Assembly (NCBI GenBank): GCA_012932295.1
Contig: JAAONU010000011.1
Coordinates: 17,010,136 to 17,074,135, forward strand
Direction: 5' to 3'
Length of the DNA: 64,000 bases
Source of the DNA: Cyclina sinensis
Taxonomy: Eukaryota; Mollusca; Bivalvia; Venerida; Veneridae
In this document: piece by piece, positions 18,946 through 31,584 of the stretch
Position numbering within the stretch: position 1 is the stretch's first letter
Layout of the letters: every line of letters begins with the position of its first letter
Made by a program: the position numbers and the translations under genes
Notes under the pieces: model-generated
The model's input: only the letters and a program-made list of their open reading frames with translations
Told to the model about the DNA's origin: nothing
The model's database searches: none

Positions 18946-21900
18946 TTGTTGTTTTAATGATTTGACCAACTCAGGTATATAATAAAATGTATAACAAGAG
19001 CGGGCGGAGCACTGTATGCACGAAGGGTGTTTTTCTAAGTATAAGGGAGGGTTTGGCTTAGTTTGGTTTTATTGGGGTTTAACGCCAGTTTAACAGCTAA
19101 GGTCATATCCCGGCGGTCAGTCCACCTAACCAGTGTTCTGGGTATCCAACCAGTTTACTAACCAATTTCTCCGCAAGTGACTGACTACTTCCTCGCTTGC
19201 TTCAGAGGTCTCCTCTTCACAAATCTTTTCGACCATTTTATAAATAGTGTTACGGTCAAAATCAAAAGAGTAACAGAACAACTTTTAAACAATAACAAAG
19301 ATCTATTCTAATACAAATTACTAAAGTATTAAAGAACAATTACACAAAATCACAAAGGAAATGTTTTTACAGTACCTGTATTTAGTGAAGTCCGTAAGTA
19401 AATTAATAATCCTGTCTGATCCTGGTAAGTGTTAATTATGTTAAACCCTTTATCTCTGTTGAAGTATTTTCCACAAAAGTCCATAAAATAATCCCACAAA
19501 TTGTTGAAAAGTTGCATTAATTGCTCACACAGTATAATTAAAAATATTTCCAAGTATAACTGTCACTGATGAAAATTTATTCCAATATTTTATGACCAAA
19601 GTTACCAAAAGACCCTGCTTTAAGAAACTCTGTGACTTTTATGTAAACAAAGAAAACACTAGAAGCAACATAATCTTGACTATTCCTGAAAAAAATCCAC
19701 AATAATACATTTATAGAAAATTCCAGAAGTATCCAAAAACTAGGCCACTGATCAGTTCCAAAAACAGAACTGTAAAGATGCTATTATCACACGTACATAA
19801 AACAGTAGAACTTGACCTTCACATCAGTATGTCTGGCTTCATTTCATAATTAATAGCGCGCGCAGGGTACAGTAATTTAATATTGTGTGGATATCGTCTT
19901 TTATGAATATTGCATGGAACTAGCAACAGATACTCCATCAAGTCGTGAGCCATATTTTGCATTTCTTGGTACGTTCAGGAAAATTATAATGTAAAAATCA
20001 CGGGACGAACGCTTTTGTGTCGCCCTTTCAAAGAAACGAAATAAAATAAATGTGACAACCAAAATCATAAGAGTGTATCATGTCACTTTAGGGGCTCTGT
20101 AGAAATGTCCACCTATAATTCCAACTTTCTCTGAAGCTGATTAATATCCCCAAAAAACAGCCTTGTCACAGAAATACGACAACCCACAAGAAAACAAAGG
20201 CCACATATAGGATGTAGTAAAATAATTTATTTCAGAGTGATAAAAACTGATTTCAGCCTTAGAGTTTGTGCAAGAACCTAGTTTGGAGAATGAGTTCGGT
20301 TATATGGTTATGTGAATGTAAGTCTAGATCAAAATTTGCAACATAAAGTATCCAATATTTCTTTTGCTGCACTTGTTCAGGGCAGTGACTGAAACAATGA
20401 TATTAAAGTAGGTAAGGAATTATCAGCTGTGTGAAAATTAAATAAAAAAGCCTGAATTCAAATCTGCAGATTCATGGGCAGAAAAAGATTATAAACACAG
20501 CAAAATCTGTATTAATGGTTACCTGAAAATTATTGTGGCGTTAGCCATCATGCATTCATTGCTGAATGGAAAATAAGACCACATGAAATGGAAATGGAGA
20601 ATGATTTTACAGAAGGGCATTAAATGCAAATGATAGTTTGGTGCAGCACACTAAATAAGTGTTCATAAAAGGGGATAACATTACAGAATAATGGATGGTG
20701 AAGAAAATTGTATTTTAATGAAGCACACACATTCCAAATATATATATTGAAAGAAGATTTTTTAAAAGTAAGCTTGGATGCATGAAGTTCAGTAGCACAT
20801 TGAGGATGTAGCCACTTATTCAAGCTATGTTCAGTTTTTTATACTGGAAGATTTGGATGAGAAAACAAATACGTAAGATAATGTTATCAATGCAGGAATG
20901 TGTACTCAACTTGAATCGTGCCATGTACCCCAAAATGTAATGTGTAAATTTTAAGTGATTTAACGAGTTTGAACGAAATTCATACTTACATAAGAAATTA
21001 TGTAAACATTTCCTCCAGTGTATGGATGCAACACTGTCAAACTATTTCTTGATGTCATTTGTAGACAAAATCGAACTTTGATTGGTATGTCATGATGTTC
21101 CATCGGTACCTAAATTATTGAAAGCCGACATTTATAGTTAGTATCCATAAACCGTGTTGTTGTTGTTGTTTTTTAATTTGAAGAGGCCACAACTGTTTGA
21201 AAAATTAGTGGTCTGTAGCCAGATTTGAACTCGACCAGTACTTCATAATGTTACATATGTGTACCAAAACTTACTACAACCCATTGTCTCGTTAATGAGT
21301 TATCATCCTTTTTTCGCAAAATTGAAATTGACAAGTGGGTTATAACTATACTCGACATGTATTTTCTGATGTCATACCTGTGTACAAAAAAATGTTTGAA
21401 TGCATATCCTCTGTAAGCATCTGGAAACTGTCTTTTTTTGCAAAATTGAAGATGAAAAGGGGACATAACTAAGTTAAACAATGAGTGGCCTCTAGCGAAT
21501 TTCAAACACCATCTTTATGGTATCATACATGTTTCCAAAAAATAATTAAAATACATTGCCTCCTTAAAAAGTTATCATACGAACACCTTGTTTTTTTGGG
21601 GTTTTTTTTAACAACGTGAAAAATTAGTGGTCTGAAGCCAAATTTAAACTCGACCTGTGCTTTATGGTGTTATATCTGTGTACCAAAAATTATTTCAACC
21701 CATTGCCTCGAATTATTTCAACCAGTTGCCTCGTTAAAACCATAAAACCGACCAAACGACAAGCTCACTTCTCTATACCCTCTTAAACTCCGTTGATGTC
21801 GTTTGTACAATGATTGTTGAGGCAGGGTTATTGAATTATGGCGGACAGAAATTTCCTGTGTTTTGTTGGCATTTCTTTCAGTGCAATTACTCAGTGTAAT

Positions 21901-23524
21901 TACTTCTTTTATATTTTTATCAGACTTTTCCGCTTTGCTTCTTTCACAGAAAGTTGAACTTACTGACTGAAAAACTCATTGTTAATTTTGGTATTCATTG
22001 TCTCTTATAGTATACCAAGAATGGCAAAAAATCTCCTCCTTTAGACATCTCCGAATTAACTTGGCAAGACTCTGTTAAATCGGTTATTACGAAATCAAGA
22101 CTTCAGCTAACAATGTTTTGTCACTACAAATGCCAGTGGCATGACACGTCAAGGACATAAGTGTGTAAAAGTCACATGTTTCTTAACAGCAGTCATTATC
22201 TCATGATCATTGCATTTTAACACTGTTTGGCAGGATATCAGTGTTAAGTCCCTTTTGAACTATAGCCAGCAGAATCAAAGGACAGGCTCACAGGGCTCTA
22301 CACTTCAACAACAGTATCCCTACATTGACTACAAAATATGACATTTGAATCCTGCATTTTTTGAAAGTTGTTTCCAAGCTTTAACTCAGTAACTACTGAA
22401 GTACAAGTCTTAACCTTTCTTTGTCATATTCATGATCCCTATTTTGGCGGTTTTGTCAAATGTCAATTAAACAACCATCTAGGGAGGGTTTCGTGCATGA
22501 GTGTTTCACAAATGCAGTTTCTTGTTTGTGAATGTTTTCAGGTGAACGTAATAGGGATATTACTCAAAATATATGAATTGTTAAAAATTCACAAAATATA
22601 AGTCTTTAAGATAATGAAAGCAGTTCTATTCTAGTAGGTATTTTAAAAACAGTGAAGGGTCAAAGGTCAATCTCACAGGGGCCTGTACAGTGGAAACTGT
22701 TTCCAATCTAAAAGCTTAACAACTGAATCCTAGACCTTCGAACTTTACAGGATGGCTAGGTATGATGAGTAGATGATCCCTGGTGTTTTGGGCTCGCAGG
22801 ATCAAGCCCACAGGGGCTTACACTTTGAAAAAGTTTTCTGATCAATAAAAACAATTGAACATGGACTTTACGCAATATTGATTTTTTATTCCTATGATAA
22901 CTGAATTAGTGCGTCATGTGGGATCGAAAAACAATCTTCTATCCCTGGAAAGCCAGTAACCAGTCACCCATCCTTCAGAATAATCAATCACTTTGTCTTG
23001 ATTATGTCTCAGACGAGTTTGAAATTAGGTCACGTTGTGTCAAAGCCTCGGTCACCAGACTAGATCAACGGAAATATTTTTTAACATTCATATTGTTTCC
23101 TCATTCTTGAAACTTTTTTTTATAATGTTTGTCTTGATGATATATTACACAAGTACGTAATGGGGGCATGTGGGATGAAAGTAAAAATCTGTGCCACCAG
23201 CTGAGATCAATTGAAAAACCAGATACAGTTTAAAGGTCAGATATGTCTTAGTCACAAATTTTTTCCGGATGGTTTCTTTTATAATTTTGAAACTGGGTCA
23301 TGTTGTGTCGTTATTTGGTAACCATATAAGATTAAACGGAAATATATTGGATCTTCATGATACGTGTACTGTCTTAATGATCTTATATATGAATTTAAAA
23401 AGTATGAGTCAGCTTGAATAAAAATATGATATAAAGAGACTCACATAACTTATGTTAGAAAAAAATCTATATGTGTTTGGGAAATTGTTTTATGCTTTCT
23501 TTCTTTCTTTCTTTCTTTTTAACA
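18946..23524. other. Non-coding region with degraded repeats
   Basis: No supported gene. Around 19,050-19,210 is a GGGGTTTAACGCC-type sequence resembling dispersed bivalve repeats. At 21,180-21,750 about 200-bp units containing AAAATTAGTGGTCTG are repeated about three times. At 22,240-22,830 similar degraded units recur. A CTTT microsatellite is at 23,497-23,520. Confidence 0.5.
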
Positions 23525-23790
23525 AACCTGTTGTCGAGCGGGCGAGGTATGTAGGTTGACTTAAGTCTAAATCTTCGTGCTAGAAGTCTCTAAGGGTGGC
23601 ATGAAGGGAAACGCCTCGTCTTTTCAAGCTATGATAATTCGAGAATTTGAATGTTTCCAAGGCAAGGCTCCGCGATCTCCAGTTCCCGTCGCTTTATTTA
23701 CGTGGCACAATTCTTTGGGTGCGACGTGGGCCGTAAGTTGTGCTTCAGATGTCTGTCAGACGTTCATAATTGCCGCATCAACTACTCTGG
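23525..23790 (-). repeat. Inverted copy of the repeat at 61-250
   Basis: Its complement matches 61-250 over about 200 bp. It starts at the CTTT microsatellite, consistent with a (GAAA)n 3' tail on the minus strand. Confidence 0.6.
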
Positions 23791-24384
23791 CCTACGATAG
23801 CAAATGATTTGGATAGCAATTGATTGAGATGTAAACCTTACATTCTACATTTAATGACTTACTCTAGATTTAAATAATAGTGTGCTATATACTATCATAT
23901 AGATCGGGCCGGGCATTTACCCTTAGAAATCACGGGGATTGCGCAATAGTGGTGGCTACATATCTCAGATTGTAACAATTCTTACTTAGTATCTTTGTCT
24001 TATCCTATAAGCTAGAATGCTTTTGCCTATTGTGTTAGCATGATCTAAAACTAACTGATTTCTACATGAAAACTACATGAAAACGGCCTTTTTATCATAG
24101 TACCTTTATCATACGACTAACACATCAATTTCTGATTTTCTTTTCCACGTTTATGCAAAACCTGGTGTTCTAAATCACACGTTTTCTACATTATTATTGT
24201 TGCACTTTTTGCAGTAAAAAAACAAAAAATCACGATCTTTAGCAGTTTTCCCCAAAGTTAGGAAATACTGTACATCTGACAAAATCGGCCTATGTGTAGA
24301 CTACAACTTTGCACTTCGCATGCGCTATATCCTTATTAAAAATTAAAAATGAAATAAAATACTTAGAGCAGGATTCTTTCCTGG

Positions 24385-24960
24385 AGGTATAAACGGGGGG
24401 GGGGGGGGGGGTGAAGAACAACCTGTGGGCAGAGAACCACCCTGGGCACAGAACCACTCTGGGCAGAGAACCACCCTGTGGGCATAGAACCACCCTGTGG
24501 CAGAGAACCACCCTGAGTTGAGAACCACCCTGGGCACAGAACCACCCTGGGCAAAGAACCACCCTGGGCAAAGAACAAGGTCGTTAGGCAATCATCCTTA
24601 AAATCACGTGTCCTGTTCTATTTATATAAAACTTGTTTTGTGTAATGAATTTCATTGTACGCGAGAGATGTATTTGTGTATGATCGTCTTGCTGTTGTAT
24701 GGAGTCGAGTCGCGTTTTACCGCCGGCGTTGTGCAAGCGGATTTACGAGGATTTTGTGAAGAAGCCATACATTTCTATACAGCGTATACTAGACTTTGAA
24801 TTGTATAAGGTAGTTTTGTTTCCATTTTACCATCCGTCACTGGAGAACGGGAGGAGAATTTCGTATACGCATCGATGGTCATTTTTAGTACATCACATTT
24901 TATACCCGCTCAATAATCATGTAAAATAAATTATCATCTGTGAACAAAAAAAACCAAAAG
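24385..24960 (+). mobile_element. Polinton-like terminal module L
   Basis: It starts AGGTATAAACGGGG, followed by a long G-run, then a minisatellite of about 17-19 bp (GAACCACCCTGGGCA type, 24,415-24,580), a CACGTG box (24,605-24,610), a TATA box (24,623-24,630) and a gene fragment, ending in an AATAAA and an A-rich tract. Two reversed modules at 31.1-32.4 kb match it, so the trio looks like terminal inverted repeats of a second element. No 6-bp target duplication is visible. Confidence 0.6.
24699..24929 (+). pseudogene. Fragment of the shared Polinton gene family (module L)
   Basis: ATG 24,699 lies about 69 nt after a TATA box. The first 40 residues match the protein at 8,510 (pattern LPxALxxRIYxDFVxxPxIS). 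An internal deletion relative to the module R2 copy removes the middle, including the FVVDN block, and the frame rejoins at ISYTHRWSFLV. The frame ends at TAA 24,927 within AATAAA. Confidence 0.6.
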
Positions 24961-27900
24961 AAAAAAAAAACATGTATACCGCCTACGGACGTTTACAGCT
25001 GCATTCACTTTCGTAATGTCAATGCGTCTTCAAGGGTGGTGGTAAAAAGTGCGGCTGCTATTTCTCTTTTATTTGCGGAAAAAAAGCTGAAACACAGCGT
25101 GGTTTTTAAAATCTGAAAGCTTTCCAAAATGTCTCAACACAATTTTACTGATAAGGCAGGATCTTTCATTAAAAAATTATAAATTATCTTTGTTGCTATG
25201 CTCTCTTTGTTAGAGCTATAAAATTGGAGTAATAAGCAATCACCTTTATTCATTTGTAATTACTCTGTAATAATTAAAAAATGTCAAAAAAACCTATGAC
25301 GCGCTAAACGCATGATGGAATGGTAGAGTGTGTTTATGTTCTCTATATGAAATCGCACTCAAGCAAAGCATGGGGACGCTTATTCATTGATAAGGTTATG
25401 CATCAAGAGGCTTTTTAACCTCATTCATCTCTAGAAGTTGCAATGTATACACGATGTTCATAAACTGTAGAAGGTTAAGTTCCAAACTGGAATGAACCAG
25501 TTGAAAATGAAAACATATGAGGTTACATGTTATCAATGGCTACCGGGACGGAATGTGAAATTACCTTCGAGAGTTCACATTTTCATTTTAAATGTCACTG
25601 ATTCATCTTTTCATGATTTAATGCATAATCTGAGATGATATTTAAAAAAGTGCCAAATCCTTGACAGCTAAATAAAGAAATGAGTTACAGTTAAAATTTT
25701 AAACTTTCAGACTTTACTTGAGCAATTATCACATTTTTAAAAGTCAATGTCACTTTCCTAGTTGCATAAACACTATCACCTGATTTATTGAATAGTTTCA
25801 TATCTTGACTTTTTTACATAGATGAACGGATCGTTATTTTATAAGGATTCAAAAAAAAAATTCAAATGCGTAATCTGAGATGATATTTTGAAACCGATCC
25901 CAGTGAGCGAACAGGTAGGCTTTTACCTGTATAGTATTAACCATAACTCTTTTGTATTGTACCATCACGGTGTAGAGGTTTAATCTATTTGATATCATCT
26001 CAGACTAGCCCAAATGAAAGTAAAGTTTTACTTTTTTCAACAAATACCAAAAACAAAACAACAAGGTTTTATTTAAAAAACTTCAAATATAATACAAACT
26101 TGTTAGTCACCGCATTTTTTTTATTGTATGTCAACGTTATGTTCTTTATGATACTAAAACAAAGTTCACCACAGATTCACTGTACAAATATTTTATCACA
26201 CTTGAACATCCAGGTTTATTTTAACGTGAATTAACACACAGGAAACACATTCTTTTGTGACGTCCTTCACATACTGAAAACACAGTCTCGTGATGTAGAT
26301 GATAACTTCAGTCTTTGGGGGAAAATAAGATCCACCATTTATCTTTAATATAAGACCAATTGCATAAAAAGGTGGTTTTAAATCAATGAATTTCGAGTTA
26401 AAAATCATTAATTGAAAAATATTGTGTGTAAGCGTTCTTACATTCTTTTGTTTTGTACATACTAATAAAATTGGGTTAAAAATCATTAATTGAAAAAAAT
26501 CATTAATTGAAAAAATATTGTGTGTAAGCGTTCTTACGTTCTTTTGTTTTTGTACATATTAATTAAATTGAATTAGAAAAAATAAAAAGGATTCATAACT
26601 TACAAACAAACGAATCTAGTTTTCAAGTAATTTTAAATGAAATTAAAAACTACTTAATACTTACCTGGCTGACCTTTTTTCCCGTGTATATTTAATATCG
26701 ATTAAAGACAATAAACTAGTAAACATAAATTATCTATATATTTTAAACAAAATCTAAGTCGAGCATAATGTCTATCGTCTACATGACGAAATGTGTTATT
26801 CCATATTAAGTGAACGTTAACCTCTTGTGTCTTTTTAATTTTTTAATTTTTACAGAGTTGAACCATTCGGTGTATCTTACAATTTTAGATACGAGTAAAA
26901 CGTAAGGTGCGTGGGCAAAAAAATGTGTTGCATATTATAAAAGTGTACATCCACAGGAATTTGCTACTCATGTTCTGGTCGATCCCATTATTGCAAAGGG
27001 GTATTGGTTAATGAAAGCCAGAGATTAATTGTGCAAAATTATTTAAGGTTACCAAAACTTCGTTACGTTTTATATTGCCACATCCAGCCAACCCTTTCCT
27101 TTAAAAAAGGAAACTTTATTATCAAATGAGTGAAAAGGAGTGAAAGAGGAGGCATTGGGAGTAAAAGAGGAGGCATGAGGAGTGAAAGAGGAGGCTTGAG
27201 GAGTGAAACAGGAGGCATGAGGAGTGAAACAGGAGTGAAAGTGGAGGCCTGGGGAGAGAGGGAGATGAGGGTTAACATTATGGAAGTTGGGTAAGTGAGT
27301 AGGTTACGCTCATGTATGTACTAAACAAAGTGATAATCATGGGATACCATCTTACAAATTATTCAAAACTGGAGTCAATACAGACTTGAAGCAAAATAAA
27401 GTTAGGAATCTTTCATGTCACAGCAACTAGGATGAGCTGTCTTATTTTTAGTAAAACTATTTTAGGGATAAAGCATATACTAGAACAACGACCTTACACA
27501 GGAAACTAGAAAAAAGGCACTGCACCCGAGTATACCCGAGGTCCTAATAGAAAAATTATGTCGAAATATGCATGGGAAATCTTCACATAGTTTATCTATT
27601 CATAAGGTCCTATAGGTTTACCGTGTGTCCCTGACGAGTTGAGTCTAATACAAAGGAGAGGAGTTAGTTTGTATTTCTCATTTTGAGCATTAAGACATCT
27701 ACTCTTACTGACTTCTATGTTCTATGAAAAGTGTAAGCTCTTTATATTTTAACTGAAGGAACATTAGAAAGCTGAAATATTTTGTTTACAAAAAGTTATT
27801 GATGTCTAGTAAGATCTAGAACACCGAAAGACGCACATTCAACAACACGAGTACCCGTCTTCTTGTAAAAAGTTAAACTTTTTCAGTAGAGTAACCCGTA

Positions 27901-28424
27901 GTAATCTTTTTCCTAATATGGAAAGTAGATTTTATCAATACAGCATTATGAATCATTTGTCTCTCGGTCATAGGTTATAAAAAAATATGTTAACGTTAAC
28001 AGCCGTTTAAAATTCCTTTCTGATTGACATGTAAACCTTACGTTTATTACCTCTGATAAATATTTTTTCACGTATAAATATGTAAAGTAAATAAGGATTA
28101 GTCTTTTAACAACAGTAAGAATAACACAACACGTAGAGTACATATACTTACTTTATTTTGCGCAAACACCACTTAACATTTCTGATACATACATGTATTA
28201 TTAAGCAACAGTCATAATGTTATTAGAGATGCTTACAAAGAAGTAAAATATAGGTTTATGATATAACTGTTCATGTAAGCAATTTTGATAGGTGCGTGTG
28301 CTTCTATTCTTCTCCAAGGTATATTATATCTCTAATCTCCGCTGCTATTGTTTGAAAAATATAACCGTTTCTCAATAGTATTGAAAGTAGATTGCGATTT
28401 CGAATTAACAAAGTTTTTTCTCAT
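24961..28424. other. Interior of the second locus with no gene seen
   Basis: AT-rich, with no convincing coding signal. At 26,399-26,560 a block of about 75 bp (containing TTGTGTGTAAGCGTTCTTAC) occurs twice in tandem. At 27,130-27,270 there is a 20-bp minisatellite of the type GAGGCATGAGGAGTGAAA. Confidence 0.5.
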
Positions 28425-28616
28425 TCAGCTGACGCGTCTTGAAACTAAGGTCCGGATAAGCAATCTTTCATCTGCAAATACTGGAATGTCGCGCAGTAAT
28501 AATGATCCTGCAGCTAATCTTCTCATGATTTCAGCGATGGCCTCTATTTGTCTCTCAGTAATGTTTTGTAGCAAATGACGCCTTGCCCTTGTTGCTGCAT
28601 TGTTTAAGGTTCTCAA
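28425..28616 (-). pseudogene. Remnant of a small conserved Polinton-type protein
   Basis: About 63 residues with the pattern LLQNITxxQIEAIAEI ... IRTLVSRRVS. I know this pattern from short proteins of Polinton-like elements in invertebrates. The layout (helix, then a short basic end) resembles the basic-protein gene at 10,737, though direct similarity is weak. No ATG is visible near the start and the usual hydrophobic C-terminus is missing, so it is a fragment. It lies directly downstream of the C2H2 gene. Confidence 0.45.
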
Positions 28617-28665
28617 ATGATTTATTTCTCAAAATACAATTGACCGTTCTATTCTATTTTCCTCT

Positions 28666-29712
28666 TTATATCTTACTTTCTGTCATATACTCTTCTTCAA
28701 AATCAGGAATGGTGTAATTGTTCAGCACTTTATTAAAAAGAAATCTGCGTTTCAGAATAGCGTATTTTATGGCCTCTGTGGGTTGGTAGTCCTCTGTGTC
28801 AATAAGTTGAGTAACTTTATTGCTTTATAGACAGGATCTCACTTTATGGCATCAAACCACATCAGTTTGGTACGGAATATGTTCATGAAGGCTTTTCTGT
28901 AAGTTCTCATCATATCCTAAAAGACATCTTCGCTTCCCCCTCGCTAAGGTCACTATCATCTTCCATAAGCTCACGCACTGTGTCTTCGTACGTACTGCGA
29001 CTGACACTCTTGAAATGCCTCATCTACAATGTCCTACCAAGGATCAGCTTCTGAGGTAGTTCCAGGGGTGACTGGCAAGTCATCGCCACTCTTATCGTAC
29101 CCGTTTTTATCAAAAGAACCAAAATGTCCTCTTTAACATAGCTATCAGACATTTCACCGTCATTGGAATCCTCCATTGAATACATTTTATTTTTATGTTG
29201 CAAGATATTATCCCTTCTTCCGAAAATTTTGAAACAGATGTCACACTCAAACATTGTACGGCAACTTCCAAAGAGGTAATGGGAACGGAGTTAAAAGTGT
29301 CTGTCTGTAAAAAAACCTGTCCGATAGTGACAATATCACCCGCTTGCTCTGAGTTCTGTTTTGTCTTTTTTCCACTAGAGGTCGCCTCTTTTCTAGGTTT
29401 CTTACTTTTGTTATGGGCACCTGCTGACTTTTCTCTAGAGACTGTGCGCTTCTTTTTTGCATTGGCTTCTTTCATTCTTTGTAATTCCAAGTCAATTAAA
29501 GTTCGCTTAGGATTATACATTTCTGAACGCGGTACCTGACTTTGTCGAGAGGCACTCCGTTTAAAATTTATGCCCATTTTATCTTGCGAATCGAATATAT
29601 CCATTTCCCTCAAATGTAGGTCTTTACGTCTTGCCATCTTAACATTCAATGAACTTGTGGATGTGTCATTCAATGTATATATCGTTTTGCGACAGTTACA
29701 TTTAGTCTTCAA
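28666..29712 (-). pseudogene. C2H2 zinc-finger protein of Polinton-like elements, broken
   Basis: From ATG 29,712 the first part is basic, with several Lys-rich clusters resembling nuclear-localisation signals (about 29,380-29,450). After a frameshift near 29,255 a single C2H2 finger appears (FECDICFKIF ... H, 29,254-29,190), followed by an acidic stretch. Later frames, with stops at about 29,034 and 28,960, continue to a helical C-terminal domain with the blocks YRKAFMNIF and LIDTEDYQPTEAIKYAILK, ending at TAA 28,666-28,668. Finger plus helical domain is a layout I recall from uncharacterised proteins repeated in invertebrate genomes. The function is unknown; DNA binding is inferred. Confidence 0.55.
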
Positions 29713-30034
29713 TTTTCGTTCCTAGCATATGTTTCAAGTGCTTTAGAAATGTTCTGCTATCTTCAAACGCGTTATCGCAGCACACGCATATGTCTGAATA
29801 GCAAGTGGAAGTATGTCACGTTCTTAAACGATGCAGCATATTTCTCCAAGCCAGGAAAAAGTTATCGCATTTCTTACATCGAAATAAAAAATGTCACCAC
29901 AGTTTTGTTCCATTATCAAGTTCTTTCAATGGTAAACTTATACTGATTTGTTATATGTAGTGTGGTATGTGAAGGAATGCATATCAGGTGGCGCTTTTTT
30001 ATACAAATCGAGGAACGCTCTATTTTAAAAAATC

Positions 30035-30140
30035 ACAGCCTCCTCTTCCCTCAGAGGACACTCCTTTTCCCTCAGAGAACACTTCTCTTTCCTCTGAGCA
30101 CACTCCTCATTCCTCAGAGCATACTCCTGCTCACCTCCTA
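30035..30140 (+). repeat. Minisatellite, ~21-bp units
   Basis: About five units of the type CACTCCTTTTCCCTCAGAGA in a short array. Confidence 0.7.
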
Positions 30141-30177
30141 CAGCCCCTTCTGCGCTCATTACCTATAGCGAGTGTTT

Positions 30178-30937
30178 TCAGTTTTTAAACACATATCGAT
30201 CAGCTGGGGCTTGGTCTGATGTCTGATGAATATGCGACCAGTCTGACAATCGGCAATCGCTGCTACAGTACCTTGCTATCTTACACTGCGCGCTGTGTAC
30301 CGTGGAAACTATTGCTTTGTCACACATCCAACAGTTGTTGTTTGCGGGTAATTGAAGCAGAGTTAGTTCCATACTATATTTTAGAAAATTGGACATATTG
30401 CGAAAATATCGTTTCATTTTGAGTTTGTTTTGACTCAAAGAATAAACCTGCCCGTGTTGCTCAACATCCACTCAAAAGCGGATACACTATGATATCCTAT
30501 CCCGCAAGCTGCCGTATTTTTATCTCCCAAGAAAAGATCGCTGGCACTACAAATCCGCTCTTTGATGTATCTGCACCTTTTCTTAATTTGAATGAAAATC
30601 GATTTGGGAATATCCGCTACGTAAGTGTTGTCCACATTATCTCATCAATTTCTAACCATACATGTGGTGTACATATGTCTTCAAGTTCAATATTACCATA
30701 AATAATATCTGAAGTAATCTGTGCATTATCGAGACAATGTTTCAATAAGATATTTTCAAAACCACACGCGTTTGACAAACCGTATCTTTTGTGCAAGTAA
30801 AAGCTTTCACTGAGTATCGAGTTAATATCTTTACTATTCTTTACATATGACGGTACTCCGAAGGGAAACGAATTGTAATACATGTTGTTGCTTTGAAATA
30901 AAGAACTAGAATGTTCGCTAAATGGGCAAAACTCCAA
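30178..30937 (-). pseudogene. Transglutaminase-like domain plus MYND finger, broken
   Basis: Reading down the minus strand: a first frame (30,937-30,617) holds GLSNACGFENILLKHC with a candidate catalytic Cys, then PHVWLEID with a candidate His. A frameshift near 30,640 leads to a frame with VDNTYV, a candidate Asp. Cys, then His-x-Trp-x-Glu, then Asp-Asn is the order seen in transglutaminase and papain-like folds. After a stop at 30,435 a third frame carries a MYND finger (CWMCDK ... CKIARYCSSDC ... H, about 30,333-30,220). I recall invertebrate proteins with this domain pair. No introns are visible, which suits a retrocopy or a mobile-element cargo gene. Confidence 0.55.
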
Positions 30938-31069
30938 ACATATAGGTTAAAAAATGCGAAAGATATTGCTTCAAAGATCAGGTAAATTTTTTAAACCAAA
31001 TCATCCATGTTTCACTTATTGACCATCGATGCGTATACGAAATTTCTCCTCCTGCTCTCCAGTGACGGA

Positions 31070-31584
31070 TGGTTTCACGCACATTCACATTGTCGACTAC
31101 GAATCTGTCCCAGTTCAAAAGGCAACAACAGTCTCGAGGTAAAATGGAAAACAAAACTATCTTTTACAATTCAAAGTCTAGTATACGCTGTAAAGAAATG
31201 TATGGCTTCTTCACAAAATCCTCGTAAATCCGCTTGCACAACGCCGGTGGTAAAATGCGACTCGACTACATAAAACAGCAAGACGATCATACACAAATAA
31301 ATCTCTCGCGTACAATGAAATTCATTACACAAAACCAGTTTTATATATAAAGAACAAGACACATGATTTTAAGGATGATTGCCTAACGACCTGGTTCTTT
31401 GCTCAGGGTGGTTCTTTGCCCAGGGTGGTTCTCTTCTCAGGGTGGTTGTCTGCCCACTGGGTGGTTCTCTATTCAGGGTGGTTCTCTGCCTACAGGGTGG
31501 TTGTCTGCCCAGGGTGGTTCTCTGCCCACAGGGTGGTACTCTGGTTAGGTTTGGTTCTTTCCCCCCCCCCACCCCGTTTATACC
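31070..31584 (-). mobile_element. Polinton-like terminal module R1
   Basis: Inverted relative to module L. It holds the gene fragment (start codon 31,271-31,269 followed at once by TAG, a second stop after the FEL block, and a deletion of the middle), the GTGGTTCTCTGCCCA minisatellite (31,395-31,555), a C-run and the end GTTTATACCC. R1 sits in tandem with R2; the junction carries the sequence that also follows module L. Confidence 0.6.

Noticed and set aside
24290..24591. Overlapping frames with repeated Val-Leu-Cys-Pro-Gly-Trp units
   Set aside because: Produced by the 17-19-bp minisatellite of the terminal module; all three frames are open.
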